Below, piece by piece: positions 51,500-60,909 of a DNA stretch of 64,000 nt (position 1 is the stretch's first letter; each line of letters opens with the position of its first letter). The notes under the pieces are model-generated. The model was not told where the DNA came from and made no database searches. It worked only from the letters and a program-made list of their open reading frames with translations. Source of the stretch: JAEWSN01 sp942493335. Its GTDB lineage: Bacteria; Bacillota; Clostridia; DSM-8532. The DNA lies in the NCBI GenBank assembly GCA_942493335.1, contig OW818693.1:1302001-1366000 (forward strand), written 5' to 3'. Both the position numbers and the translations under genes were made by a program.

Positions 51500-52693
51500 A
51501 TGCAACAAAAGACGGGCCGTCAGGCCTACCGGAGAAATTCCGCATACAGACGCGACCGTGCGGGCCGCAGAATCCTCTCCATCATCCTGCTCGTTTCCCT
51601 CGTGGTTCTGACGCTCCTGCTGACCGGCATCTTTAAACCCGCGAATTGGTTCCATGGCGCGCCAGTTACTTCCGCGAGCGCGTCCGCAGACGTCCTGCCC
51701 TCAGATCCCGGCTCATCCTCCCCGCTTTCGCCGGAAAGCACACCTGACACTTCCACACCGGCAGCGACAGGCACTCCGGCCGGCACGGAAGCTTCAGCAG
51801 TGCCGGGAACCACAACCGATCAGGCGGTTTCCGCAACACCCGCCGCTGAACCAGCAGCCGGTTCCGACCCATCGGCCACACCGGACGCTACCCTGCGCAC
51901 CCCTGGTCATGAAAACATGCCGGCTTTCGGTACAGTTCCCGCAACAGGCGATCTCGCCGCACTGGAAAAGAAGGTCCGCGACATGGTTGCAGGCTTTCCC
52001 GGCACCTACGGGGTCACCTATGTGAACCTTGCCACCGGCGAGCGGTTCGGGGTGAACGACACCCAGGAGTATATCGCCGCAAGCACTTCGAAATTCCCGA
52101 TGAACGTCCTGCTCTGGAAACGCATCGCGGCCGGGGAAATCGACCCGGAAGCGAAACTCGTCTACAAGCAGGAAGACTTCGAATCCGGCACCGGCATCAT
52201 CCAGCGGGATCCGTTCGGCACGGAATATTCCGTCCGGACCACGTCGAAGTATTCCATCCTCCACAGCGACAACTGCGGAATCAACATGATCATCCGACTG
52301 CTGGACATCGAGGACATTCGTCAGTACCTGCGGGATCTGGGCGGTGTGGTGGAATACGGGAAACGGCACCGTTCCTGCCCGGCCGACATGGCGAATGTGG
52401 CAGTGGACCTTTACACGTTTTACTACGGAAATCCGGCGGTGGCCGGCGAACTCATCGACAATCTCGAGCATACCGACTGGAACGAACGCATCAACGGATT
52501 GCTCCCGAAGGAAGTGAAAGTCGCACACAAGATCGGCAACCAGACCCGCACAGCCAACGATGTGGGCATCGTGTTCGCAAGCCAGCCGTACGTCCTGTCC
52601 GTCATGACCGACAAGGTGGATTTCGATGTCGCATGCCGGAACATCGCCAAACTTTCCAAAATGATTTATGACACCTTGGAGGCGCAGCCATGA
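51500..52693 (+). CDS. Membrane-anchored class A beta-lactamase-fold serine hydrolase
   Basis: This 397-residue protein has a basic N-terminus, one TM helix (about 24-44), a Ser/Thr/Pro/Ala-rich stalk (about 50-150) and a hydrolase domain with active-site S195-T-S-K198, S256-D-N (HSDNCG) and K344-I-G in place of the usual KTG. This matches the penicillin-recognising serine hydrolase fold, class A-like. A peptidoglycan-related or esterase role is as likely as beta-lactamase. ATG 51500 has GGAAGG upstream. It overlaps the first propeller gene by four bases (ATGA). Confidence 0.87.
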   Translation: MQQKTGRQAYRRNSAYRRDRAGRRILSIILLVSLVVLTLLLTGIFKPANWFHGAPVTSASASADVLPSDPGSSSPLSPESTPDTSTPAATGTPAGTEASAVPGTTTDQAVSATPAAEPAAGSDPSATPDATLRTPGHENMPAFGTVPATGDLAALEKKVRDMVAGFPGTYGVTYVNLATGERFGVNDTQEYIAASTSKFPMNVLLWKRIAAGEIDPEAKLVYKQEDFESGTGIIQRDPFGTEYSVRTTSKYSILHSDNCGINMIIRLLDIEDIRQYLRDLGGVVEYGKRHRSCPADMANVAVDLYTFYYGNPAVAGELIDNLEHTDWNERINGLLPKEVKVAHKIGNQTRTANDVGIVFASQPYVLSVMTDKVDFDVACRNIAKLSKMIYDTLEAQP

Positions 52694-54561
52694 CCTACCC
52701 AAAAGGCAGCAGATTCAGGCGGAAACGCCGTTACAATCCGGCGAAGGGCCTGACGGCACTCTTGATGGTCGCCTTGCTCGCCATCCTTGTCTTTTTCCTC
52801 GCCCGGTTTCTGTTCGGCAAGGACGGCCTGCTGACGGCCAACCGCCCAAACGCAGGCATATCCTCCGGTTCCATAGTACCGGGAGGTGCTTCGGACGGCA
52901 AACAGGGCCCTGTTGCGCCCACGATCGCTCCGACACCCACTCCCACGCCTGTCCCCACGCCTCCGCCCACGCCGGAAGCCATGGCACCCGAATCGACGGA
53001 TCCTGCGCTCATCCGCATGTCCTGGGAAACACCCGCGGTCTTTGATGGCGCGAACGCATTCCCGGAGGCCGCCAAATCCGTGGACGCCGATGGCGGCACC
53101 ATGCAGACCTGGATCCTGCAGAACAACGCACCTGCAAAGGATGCGGGCCCGGCAGTCTCATTCGGTCCTTCCGAGGCATACAGCGCAGTGGAAGGCGTGC
53201 TGACCTTCCGCGGCAACAACTGGCGCAATGCGCCGTCCGCAGGAACACCCGCCATCACGGAAAAGAAGCTGGAAATTGTCTGGGAAAGTCCGACCGGCGC
53301 CATATCCAGTACGGAAAGCTACTGGCCCGGGACGGGATGGACCGGACAACCGCTTCTGGTCCACTGGCCCGAAGCCACGCGAAAGGCCATGAACCTTTCC
53401 GATGAAGCCAAGGCAAAGGATCTGGTCGAGGTGGTCTATCCGACATTGGACGGAAACATCTATTTTCTGGACCTCGAAACCGGAAAACCAACCAGAAAGA
53501 AAATCGAAGTCGGCTATCCCTTCAAGGGAACCGGTGTGATCGATCCGCGTGGTTATCCGCTGCTCTATACCGGCCAGGGGTTGAACGAAAACGGAAAAAA
53601 GGTGACGGAGTTCAAATACCGGATCTTCAACCTGTTGGATCAGAGCGAGACCTATGACATTCTGGGTCGGGACCCCATGGCATTCCGTCCCTGGGGTGCT
53701 TTCGATTCCTCCGGACTCGTGGATGCCGCAAGCGATACACTGATCGAATGCGGCGAAAACGGTCTGGTCTACAAGGTGAAACTGAACACGCAGTTTGATG
53801 CGGCCGCCGGAACGCTTTCCGTCGCGCCCCAACTCACGAAGTACCGGTATCGTCTCGCAGGCAATGATGAGCTTGGTATCGAAAGCTCTCCAGCCGCCTA
53901 CAAGAATTTCCTTTATTTCTGCGACAATGGCGGCACCCTGCAGTGTCTCGACCTGAACACGATGACGCCCGTCTGGTTCACGCAGACAGGGGATGACACG
54001 GACTGCACCACGACCATCGAGGAAACGTCGGAAGGGGTGTTCCTCTATACGGCCAATGAAATCGACAAGCGATCGAAGGGCGGAACCGTGCCCACTGCAG
54101 ACTGCAACATCCGCAAGTACAATGCCTTGACGGGAAAACTGGTCTGGCAGGTGGATGTCCCCTGCGTCTATCAGTACTATATCAACGGCGGCTCACTGGC
54201 CACCCCGCTTGTCGGCAAGAACGACATTTCGGATCTGATCCTGTTCAACATCGCCCTGACCGGGTCAAACCAGAGCGGAAAGCTGCTCGCCCTCGACAAG
54301 AAATCCGGAAGCAAGGTCTGGGAACGGGAACTGGACACCTATAGCTGGAGCTCCCCGGTGGACGTGCTGTCGCAGGACGGCGTCACATACGGACTTTTTT
54401 GCGATTTCGGCGGCTGGCTGCATCTGTTCGATCCAAAGACCGGCAAGGATTTGCACAAAGTCTCCCTCGGCGGCAACATCGAATCTTCTCCCGCCGTGTA
54501 TCGTGATATGATCGTAGTCGGCTCCTACGCGAAAAAACTGTTTGGCATCCGCATCCGGTAG
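52690..54561 (+). CDS. Membrane-anchored PQQ-like beta-propeller protein 1
   Basis: This 623-residue protein has a cytoplasmic basic N-terminus, one TM helix (about 20-43), a Pro/Thr-rich stalk (PTPTPTPVPTPPPTP at about 80-95) and an extracytoplasmic beta-propeller with PQQ-like repeats (VYPTLDGNIYFLDLETGK, GTLQCLDLNTMTPVWF, KLLALDKKSGSKVWER, WLHLFDPKTGKDLH). The blades show the AxDxxTGxxxW pattern, but nothing identifies bound PQQ. It is co-translated with the upstream hydrolase and paralogous to the next gene. Confidence 0.85.
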   Translation: MTYPKGSRFRRKRRYNPAKGLTALLMVALLAILVFFLARFLFGKDGLLTANRPNAGISSGSIVPGGASDGKQGPVAPTIAPTPTPTPVPTPPPTPEAMAPESTDPALIRMSWETPAVFDGANAFPEAAKSVDADGGTMQTWILQNNAPAKDAGPAVSFGPSEAYSAVEGVLTFRGNNWRNAPSAGTPAITEKKLEIVWESPTGAISSTESYWPGTGWTGQPLLVHWPEATRKAMNLSDEAKAKDLVEVVYPTLDGNIYFLDLETGKPTRKKIEVGYPFKGTGVIDPRGYPLLYTGQGLNENGKKVTEFKYRIFNLLDQSETYDILGRDPMAFRPWGAFDSSGLVDAASDTLIECGENGLVYKVKLNTQFDAAAGTLSVAPQLTKYRYRLAGNDELGIESSPAAYKNFLYFCDNGGTLQCLDLNTMTPVWFTQTGDDTDCTTTIEETSEGVFLYTANEIDKRSKGGTVPTADCNIRKYNALTGKLVWQVDVPCVYQYYINGGSLATPLVGKNDISDLILFNIALTGSNQSGKLLALDKKSGSKVWERELDTYSWSSPVDVLSQDGVTYGLFCDFGGWLHLFDPKTGKDLHKVSLGGNIESSPAVYRDMIVVGSYAKKLFGIRIR

Positions 54562-54645
54562 CATCACGCCCGACATCATGGCATTCAGGCCGTCTGCTGT
54601 GGATCATCCCGCCCCATGACGGCGCAACAGAAACCAGGAGGTCCC

Positions 54646-56538
54646 ATGAGAACAGCTTACAAACCATACACAGGAAATCATCGGAGCATCCGGCGCAACA
54701 GGGTTCTGATCCGCGTCCTCGCCGTCCTTCTGGTCCTGCTCGGCGTCTTGTACGCACAGCGCACCGGGTGGATCGACATGCCGTTCCTCGAGGCCTTCTC
54801 CGGCGCCGGCCACCCGGCCGACCCCGCAGTGGCCTCCGGGAAAACACCGTCGGCCGCCTCCACCGGAAAGGCAAGCGAATCCACTGCACCCACACCTGCA
54901 GCAAGCCCTGATCCGACGCCGGAACCGACCCCGACACCGGAACCCACGCCCCCCCCTGCGGAAACCGCTCCAGCAAAACTCGCCCTTGCCCTCAATCCAT
55001 CCCCCCTGTACGTGTCCAAGACAAAAACGGGTACCGCCACCTACGCCACAACCTTCAAGGATGGCGGGAAAATGACCTGGGCGGTCCTTCAGGCCGGCAA
55101 AGGCATCCCTGACTACAAAGCCGGAGAAACCGTCGCTTTCGGCGATGCCTCCACCTATACGGAAGTGGAGGGGGTCCTGGCTTTCCGCGGAAACCACCAG
55201 CGCACGGGGCCAGTCTGGGGTACCCGTACCATCACAGACAAGAAGCTGGAGATCGTCTGGACCCACGAAATCGGTGCCATCAGCGGCGAAGGCAGTTATT
55301 GGCCGGGCACCGGCTGGACTGGTCAGCCACTCCTCGTCCATTGGCCGGAAGCCACGCGCAAGGCCATGAATCTTTCCGCCGAAGCCAAGGCAAAGGATCT
55401 GGTCGAAGTGGTCTATCCCACACTCGACGGCAACATCTACTTTCTGGATCTTGAGAACGGAAAACCCACCCGCGACAAGATTCCCGTCGGATTCTCCTTC
55501 AAGGGGACAGGCGCCATCGACCCGCGTGGCTGGCCCATCCTGTATGCCGGACAGGGACTGAGTGACAATGCCGGAAAAAAAGGCGCGTTCAAGTATCATG
55601 TCTACAACCTGCTGAACCAGAAGGAAATCTGGTCCATCCCAGGCAGCGATCCGGAAGCCTATCGGAAATGGGGTGCATTCGATTCTTCCGGACTTGTGAA
55701 CCGCCAGACCGACACCCTGATTGAATGCGGTGAAAACGGCCTCATCAACCGTGTGAAACTCAACAGCGCCTTCGATGCGGCAGCAGGCACGCTCACCATG
55801 AAGCCGGTCGTGACGAAATACAGGTACCGCAGCAGCTACAGCGCGGATCTCGGAACCGAGAACAGTCCCGCCTTCTACCGCAACCTGATGTTCTTCGCCG
55901 ACAATGGGGGAACCCTGCAGTGCATTGACATCAACACCCTTCAACCCCGCTGGATGGCGAAACTGGGAGACGATACGGACTGCTCCACAACCGTCAGCGA
56001 AGAGCCGGACGGTGTGTTCGTGTATACGGCCAATGAGGTGGACAAGCGGCTCAAGGCGAAAGGGGGCGGATCGGCCCCCTGCAACATGCGCAAATTCAAC
56101 GCCCTGACCGGTGAACTGGTCTGGCAGTACGACGTATCCTGCATCTACCAGACCTATATCAATGGCGGTACCCTGGCTACGCCGCTTCTTGGACAGGATG
56201 ACATTTCGGATCTGGTCATCTTCAATGTGGCCCTCACCAAAAGTGCCAATTCCGGCGAGTTGGTCGCACTCAGCAAAAAGACCGGCAAACTGGTCTGGAA
56301 ACGTGAACTTGATTCCTACAGCTGGAGTTCGCCGGTCGGGATCAAGGCGGATGACGGCAAAACCTACGGCATCGTCTGTGATTTTGGCGGACACATGCAT
56401 TTGTTCGACCCCAAAACGGGGCTGGATCTCGACATGATCTCACTGGAAGGAAATGTGGAATCTTCTCCGTCGGTCTACAACAACATGATTGTCATCGGCT
56501 CGTACGCGAAGAAAATCTTCGGCATCCGGGTCCACTGA
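54646..56538 (+). CDS. Membrane-anchored PQQ-like beta-propeller protein 2
   Basis: This 630-residue paralogue of the preceding protein has the same plan: TM helix at about 20-42, a Pro/Thr/Glu stalk (PEPTPTPEPTPPP) and a beta-propeller. Long blocks are identical, for example YWPGTGWTGQPLLVHWPEAT and the region with YPTLDGNIYFLDLE, while the stalks and blade loops differ. ATG 54646 has AGGAGGTCCC upstream; the ATG at 54616 lacks a signal. It arose by tandem duplication and lies 84 bp after its partner. The bidirectional terminator at 56562-56609 follows. Confidence 0.85.
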   Translation: MRTAYKPYTGNHRSIRRNRVLIRVLAVLLVLLGVLYAQRTGWIDMPFLEAFSGAGHPADPAVASGKTPSAASTGKASESTAPTPAASPDPTPEPTPTPEPTPPPAETAPAKLALALNPSPLYVSKTKTGTATYATTFKDGGKMTWAVLQAGKGIPDYKAGETVAFGDASTYTEVEGVLAFRGNHQRTGPVWGTRTITDKKLEIVWTHEIGAISGEGSYWPGTGWTGQPLLVHWPEATRKAMNLSAEAKAKDLVEVVYPTLDGNIYFLDLENGKPTRDKIPVGFSFKGTGAIDPRGWPILYAGQGLSDNAGKKGAFKYHVYNLLNQKEIWSIPGSDPEAYRKWGAFDSSGLVNRQTDTLIECGENGLINRVKLNSAFDAAAGTLTMKPVVTKYRYRSSYSADLGTENSPAFYRNLMFFADNGGTLQCIDINTLQPRWMAKLGDDTDCSTTVSEEPDGVFVYTANEVDKRLKAKGGGSAPCNMRKFNALTGELVWQYDVSCIYQTYINGGTLATPLLGQDDISDLVIFNVALTKSANSGELVALSKKTGKLVWKRELDSYSWSSPVGIKADDGKTYGIVCDFGGHMHLFDPKTGLDLDMISLEGNVESSPSVYNNMIVIGSYAKKIFGIRVH

Positions 56539-56561
56539 GCCTCTTGACCCGGCCAACGAAC

Positions 56562-56609
56562 AAACGCCCGGAGACAGTTCACAAAATGTGAAAAAGTCTC
56601 CGGGCGTTT
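56562..56609. terminator. Bidirectional terminator between propeller 2 and purL
   Basis: A 14-bp stem AAACGCCCGGAGAC/GTCTCCGGGCGTTT (56562-56575 with 56596-56609) encloses a second small hairpin TTCACA/TGTGAA. Both convergent genes end beside it. Confidence 0.85.
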
Positions 56610-56650
56610 GTCATTCCATCCTTCCGCGCCTTTTCCGGTCGATCGGCGGC

Positions 56651-59600
56651 TCAGCGGAAATAAGCCACGCCTCCCTCGAAGAGTTTTGAATCATAATCAC
56701 CGGGAACATTGCGGTACGCATTGCCCGTATATCGTTCGGAATGGCCCATCTTTCCGAAAATACGGCCATCAGCGCTCGTAATGCCCTCGATGGCCCAATC
56801 CGATCCGTTCGGGTTGTACCGCACATCCATGGTGGGTCTGCCATCCAAATCCACGTATTGCGAAGCGATCTGGCCCGATGCCGCCAGTGATTCCAGCATG
56901 GAGGTTTCCGCGACAAATCGGCCCTCCCCATGGGACACGGCGACGGAATGGATGCCGTCTTCCGTTTCCTTCATCATCCAGGGCGACAGCATCGAAACAT
57001 TTCTCGTCCGGACGAGACAGGATACATGACGGCCGATCCGATTGAAGGTAAGGGTCGGACAATGCTCCGTGAGCGGACGGATTTCGCCATACGGCAGCAG
57101 ACCCAGCTTGACGAGCGCCTGGAATCCGTTGCAGATTCCCATCATCAAACCGTCCCGATTTCGAAGCAGGTCCATGACCGCCTCGGACAAATACGGATTC
57201 CGGAAAACAGTGGCAATGAATTTACCGGAGCCTTCCGGCTCATCCCCTGCGGAAAATCCGCCGGGGAGCATGATCATCTGGCTGTTCCGGATGCGTTTTT
57301 CCATCTCATGGACGGACGCGTCGATCTCCCGCGCGCTCAGATTGTTCAGGACAAACACATCGGGTACCGCACCAGCCTCCGCAAAGGCCCGCGCCGTATC
57401 GTATTCGCAGTTGGTCCCGGGAAAAACGGGAATGAAGACGCGCGGATGGGCAATCGTCGCCGATGCGTGGCACGTTTGGATCGGGAAGCGCTTCAGGGGC
57501 TTCACCACGCTTTCCGCACCTTGTTCCGACTGTGTCGGGTAGATCGGTTCCAACGTTCCCGCCCAGGCCTTTTCGAGCTCCGAAAGGTCCATGCGCAGGT
57601 CCCCGATTTCCAGAATGGGTTCTGCGAGGGTTTCACCCAATTCAAGGACGGAAAGACCCGGCAAGGCATCCGCCGGCGTCGTTCCGGCGGGAAGCTCAAG
57701 GATCAGGGCTCCCGGTTCCAGGCAGAACAGGCGGGTTCGGGAGAAGGATGCGGGCATGCGGAGACCGATTCGGTTTCCGAACATCATGACGGTCACGGCA
57801 CCTGCCAAACCGCCGAATCGGACCGTGGATGCGGAAACCGCCTTGCCGTCCGACAGCGCCTTTCCGATGGTTTCATAGGCGTGCTGGAGCTTTTCCAGAT
57901 CCGGCAACCCCACATTGTCCCGGGGCACGGACACCATGACGACGCGGCTGCCCGCCTGCTTGAATTCCGCGGAAACGGCCTTCCGAACGTCCATGGGCGC
58001 CAATGCGAAGGAAACGAGCGTCGGCGGCACACTCATGTCCCGGAAGGTGCCGGACATGCTGTCCTTCCCGCCGATTGCGGCCACACCGAAGGACATCTGC
58101 GCCCAGAACGCACCGAGAAGGGCACTGAGCGGTTTTCCCCAACGGGAAGGCTCCTTGCCGAGCTTCTCAAAGTATTCCTGAAGGGTCAGCCGCGCCTGAT
58201 GCATTTCCCCGCCGCAGGCAACCAGACGGGCCAGGGATTCCACAACGGCAAAAACAGCGCCGTGAAAGGGACTCCAGGCGGAAATCTCCGGATTGAAGCC
58301 AAAGGACATGACTGTTCCGGTATAGGTGTTGCCGCTTGGAACGGGCAGTTTGGCCACCATGCCTTCCGCCGGAGTCATCTGATGCACACCGCCGAACGGC
58401 ATGAGCACCGTGGCGGACCCGATGGTGCTGTCGAACCGCTCCACGAGCCCTTTTTGGCTGCAGACGTTCAAGCGGGCAAGATTTGCCTTCCATGCCGCGA
58501 CCAGATCCTTGCCCGCCTTGTCCAAGTCCGTGGGGATCGCATCGAACGGGGAAAGGAGCAAATCAGGTTCTTCGACCTGTACGGCGGCATGCTGGCGGAC
58601 ACCGTTCGTATTCAGGAAATCACGGCTGACATCGACAATCGTCTTGCCGCGCCACCGCATCCGCAACCGGTTTTCAGCTGTGACCACAGCCACCTTGACG
58701 GCCTCAAGGTTTTCCTTTCGGGCCGCATCCACGAATTTCGCCGCATGTTCCGGCGCCACGACGACCGCCATGCGTTCCTGGGATTCTGAAATGGCAAGTT
58801 CGGTTCCGTCCAGCCCTTCGTACTTTTTCGGAACGGCATCGAGGTTGATGTCCAGACCGTCGGCCAATTCGCCGATGGCCACGGAGACGCCGCCCGCGCC
58901 GAAGTCATTGCAGCGCTTGATGAGCCGCGTCACTTCCGGGTCACGGAAAAGGCGCTGGATTTTCCGTTCCGTGGGTGGATTGCCCTTCTGGACTTCGGCG
59001 CCGCAAGTGGCAAGGGAGTCTTCCGTATGTTCCTTGGAGGAACCGGTGGCGCCGCCGCATCCGTCACGACCCGTCCGCCCGCCAAGGAGGATGACGATAT
59101 CCCCGACTGCCGGCTGCAACCGCACGACATTGCTTCTGGGGGCGGCACCCACGACAGCGCCGATTTCCATGCGTTTTGCCACGTAGCCGGGATGATAGAT
59201 CTCGGTGACCTGGCCTGTGGCCAGGCCGATCTGATTGCCATAGGAACTGTATCCATGTGCGGCCGTGGTGGAAATGACGCGTTGCGGCAGTTTCCCGGCG
59301 AGCGTTGCGGCGAAGGGCGCTGTGGGATCCCCGCAGCCGGTGACGCGCATGGCCTGATAGACATAGGAACGGCCGGAGAGCGGATCGCGGATCGCTCCGC
59401 CCAGGCAGGTTGCCGCGCCACCAAACGGTTCGATTTCCGTCGGATGGTTGTGCGTCTCATTCTTGAACATGACAAGCCAATCTTCCGACCTGCCCTCGAC
59501 TTCGGCCTGCACGACGATGCTGCAGGCATTGATTTCCTCGGATTCATCCAGATTGTCCAGAATGCCCTTTTTTCGAAGCGCCTTCATGCCGAGGGTCGCG

Positions 59601-60427
59601 AGGTCCATCAGGCAGATGTCCTTTTCCCTTCCGGCATGAACAACCTCCCGGGTGGAAAGGTACTGGTGCCAAACCGAAGCAATGCGCGCATTGACAGGGC
59701 CTTCCGCGAATGTCACCTGGTCCAGGGCGGTGAGAAACGTGGTATGTCTGCAATGATCCGACCAATAGGTATCGATCATCCGCAACTCGGTGATGCTCGG
59801 ATCCCGCTGCTCGATATCCTTGAAATGTTCCTGGCAGAATTGGAGATCTTCCAGGGACATGGCAAATCCCATCTCTTCGTGAAATCCTTTCAGTCCGTCG
59901 GCATGCCAGCCGCAGAAGCCTGAAATGACGGATACGTCCGCGGGGACGGGATACGCCGTTACCAGGGTGCTGGGTTTTTCCATATCCACTTCATGGGCTT
60001 CCACCGGGTTGATGACATGCTTTCGGATGCGCGCCAGATCGGCATCCGAAAAGGAGCCTTTCAGAACGATGACACGGGCTACGCTGACATTCGGGCGATC
60101 CCCCAGACTGATGAGCTGGATGCATTGTGCGGCCGAATCGGCCCGTTGGTCGTATTGACCCGGTAGAAGCGAAAACGCGATGATGGTTTCTTCCGATGTG
60201 ATCGGAAAAGTGTCATCGTAGATGTTGTCCATGGGCGGTTCGGAGAAGACAAGTACCTTCGCCTGTTCGTAGTCTGCCGGCGGAATTCCTTCCGTGTCAT
60301 ACCGTTGAAGGATTCGAACCCCATCCAGACCGGAAATCCCCAGGTTTCGCGCCAATTCCCGCTTCAGGCCACCAGCCTCCACGTCGAATCCCGGCTTTTT
60401 CTCCACATACAATCTGCGAATGCCCAT
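56651..60427 (-). CDS. purL: Phosphoribosylformylglycinamidine synthase (single chain)
   Basis: This 1258-residue FGAM synthase carries all three parts: the N-terminal PurS-like segment, the two ATPase/synthase halves (DTYWSDHCRHTTF, KNETHNHPTEIEPFGGAAT, GGRTGRDGCGGATGSS, GGKDSMSG) and a C-terminal glutaminase (FPGTNCEYDTARAF with catalytic Cys, GVCNGFQ-type GICNGFQALVKLGLLPYG). It makes FGAM from FGAR in purine synthesis. The start has GGGGGGAAGC upstream. A possible -10 TACAAT at 60529-60534 lacks a good -35. No other pur gene is in the window. Confidence 0.97.
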   Translation of the reverse strand: MGIRRLYVEKKPGFDVEAGGLKRELARNLGISGLDGVRILQRYDTEGIPPADYEQAKVLVFSEPPMDNIYDDTFPITSEETIIAFSLLPGQYDQRADSAAQCIQLISLGDRPNVSVARVIVLKGSFSDADLARIRKHVINPVEAHEVDMEKPSTLVTAYPVPADVSVISGFCGWHADGLKGFHEEMGFAMSLEDLQFCQEHFKDIEQRDPSITELRMIDTYWSDHCRHTTFLTALDQVTFAEGPVNARIASVWHQYLSTREVVHAGREKDICLMDLATLGMKALRKKGILDNLDESEEINACSIVVQAEVEGRSEDWLVMFKNETHNHPTEIEPFGGAATCLGGAIRDPLSGRSYVYQAMRVTGCGDPTAPFAATLAGKLPQRVISTTAAHGYSSYGNQIGLATGQVTEIYHPGYVAKRMEIGAVVGAAPRSNVVRLQPAVGDIVILLGGRTGRDGCGGATGSSKEHTEDSLATCGAEVQKGNPPTERKIQRLFRDPEVTRLIKRCNDFGAGGVSVAIGELADGLDINLDAVPKKYEGLDGTELAISESQERMAVVVAPEHAAKFVDAARKENLEAVKVAVVTAENRLRMRWRGKTIVDVSRDFLNTNGVRQHAAVQVEEPDLLLSPFDAIPTDLDKAGKDLVAAWKANLARLNVCSQKGLVERFDSTIGSATVLMPFGGVHQMTPAEGMVAKLPVPSGNTYTGTVMSFGFNPEISAWSPFHGAVFAVVESLARLVACGGEMHQARLTLQEYFEKLGKEPSRWGKPLSALLGAFWAQMSFGVAAIGGKDSMSGTFRDMSVPPTLVSFALAPMDVRKAVSAEFKQAGSRVVMVSVPRDNVGLPDLEKLQHAYETIGKALSDGKAVSASTVRFGGLAGAVTVMMFGNRIGLRMPASFSRTRLFCLEPGALILELPAGTTPADALPGLSVLELGETLAEPILEIGDLRMDLSELEKAWAGTLEPIYPTQSEQGAESVVKPLKRFPIQTCHASATIAHPRVFIPVFPGTNCEYDTARAFAEAGAVPDVFVLNNLSAREIDASVHEMEKRIRNSQMIMLPGGFSAGDEPEGSGKFIATVFRNPYLSEAVMDLLRNRDGLMMGICNGFQALVKLGLLPYGEIRPLTEHCPTLTFNRIGRHVSCLVRTRNVSMLSPWMMKETEDGIHSVAVSHGEGRFVAETSMLESLAASGQIASQYVDLDGRPTMDVRYNPNGSDWAIEGITSADGRIFGKMGHSERYTGNAYRNVPGDYDSKLFEGGVAYFR

Positions 60428-60610
60428 GCTTCCCCCCGTTGTGTCATGGCATGATTATGTCATCAAGCTTAGGATGGAAACGGCCTGCGTCATAGGACCG
60501 GACCTTGCTTCCGGTGACATTGTACCATGGAACCAAACCTTAAGGAAAGTCACCGTCCCCGGTGCAGGGACGAACGTCCTCCGTGCCCGGAATTTGCTTG
60601 AAGAAATAAC

Positions 60611-60642
60611 AAAACCCGCCAACCATACGGTTAGCGGGTTTT
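60611..60642 (-). terminator. Terminator of tRNA-Leu
   Basis: AAAACCCGC-AACC...GGTT-GCGGGTTTT (60611-60624 with 60629-60642) with a GTAT loop, followed by GTTATTTCTT on the minus strand, nine bases after the tRNA CCA end. Confidence 0.88.
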
Positions 60643-60650
60643 GTTCATTT

Positions 60651-60736
60651 TGGTGCCGAAGGCGGGACTTGAACCCGCACGTACTCACGTACAATGGATT
60701 TTGAGTCCACAGCGTCTGCCATTCCACCACTCCGGC
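60651..60736 (-). tRNA. tRNA-Leu (anticodon CAA)
   Basis: The minus strand folds into a complete class II tRNA: acceptor GCCGGAG/CTTCGGC, anticodon loop CTCAAAA with stem TGGA/TCCA (anticodon CAA, codon UUG), a long variable arm with GTAC/GTAC pairing, T-arm GCGGG-TTCAAGT-CCCGC, discriminator A and an encoded CCA (60651-60653). Confidence 0.95.
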
Positions 60737-60792
60737 CTACCTGCCGGCAGAAAGGGATATACGCACGCCGGCGATGCGTCTGGTACCGAAAT

Positions 60793-60822
60793 AGTATAAC
60801 ACGGCCCACCGCCGCTCTGCAA
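60793..60822 (-). promoter_or_regulatory. tRNA-Leu promoter
   Basis: Minus-strand TTGCAG (60817-60822), 18 bases, TATACT (60793-60798). Start near 60786, about 50 bases before the mature tRNA. Confidence 0.7.
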
Positions 60823-60824
60823 GC

Positions 60825-60853
60825 AAAAAAGGGAGATGCAAGCCGCATCTCCC
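60825..60853 (-). terminator. Terminator of the HtrA-type gene
   Basis: GGGAGATGC-GGCTT-GCATCTCCC (60831-60853) followed by TTTTTTGC on the minus strand. It abuts the tRNA promoter. Confidence 0.92.
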
Positions 60854-60909
60854 CTCCCTTTACAAATCCAGGCTCCGCCATATCATTTCGGAATGGCCTG
60901 TTTCTCACG

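Noticed and set aside
54604..56400. Minus-strand open frame of 598 codons
   Set aside because: It is antisense to the second beta-propeller gene, which has a strong Shine-Dalgarno, TM helix and propeller repeats. The antisense frame has none.
56930..58789. Plus-strand open frame of 619 codons
   Set aside because: It lies within purL on the opposite strand with no start signal or recognisable domain.
60529..60560. purL promoter
   Set aside because: TACAAT is present on the minus strand, but no acceptable -35 lies 16-18 bases upstream.
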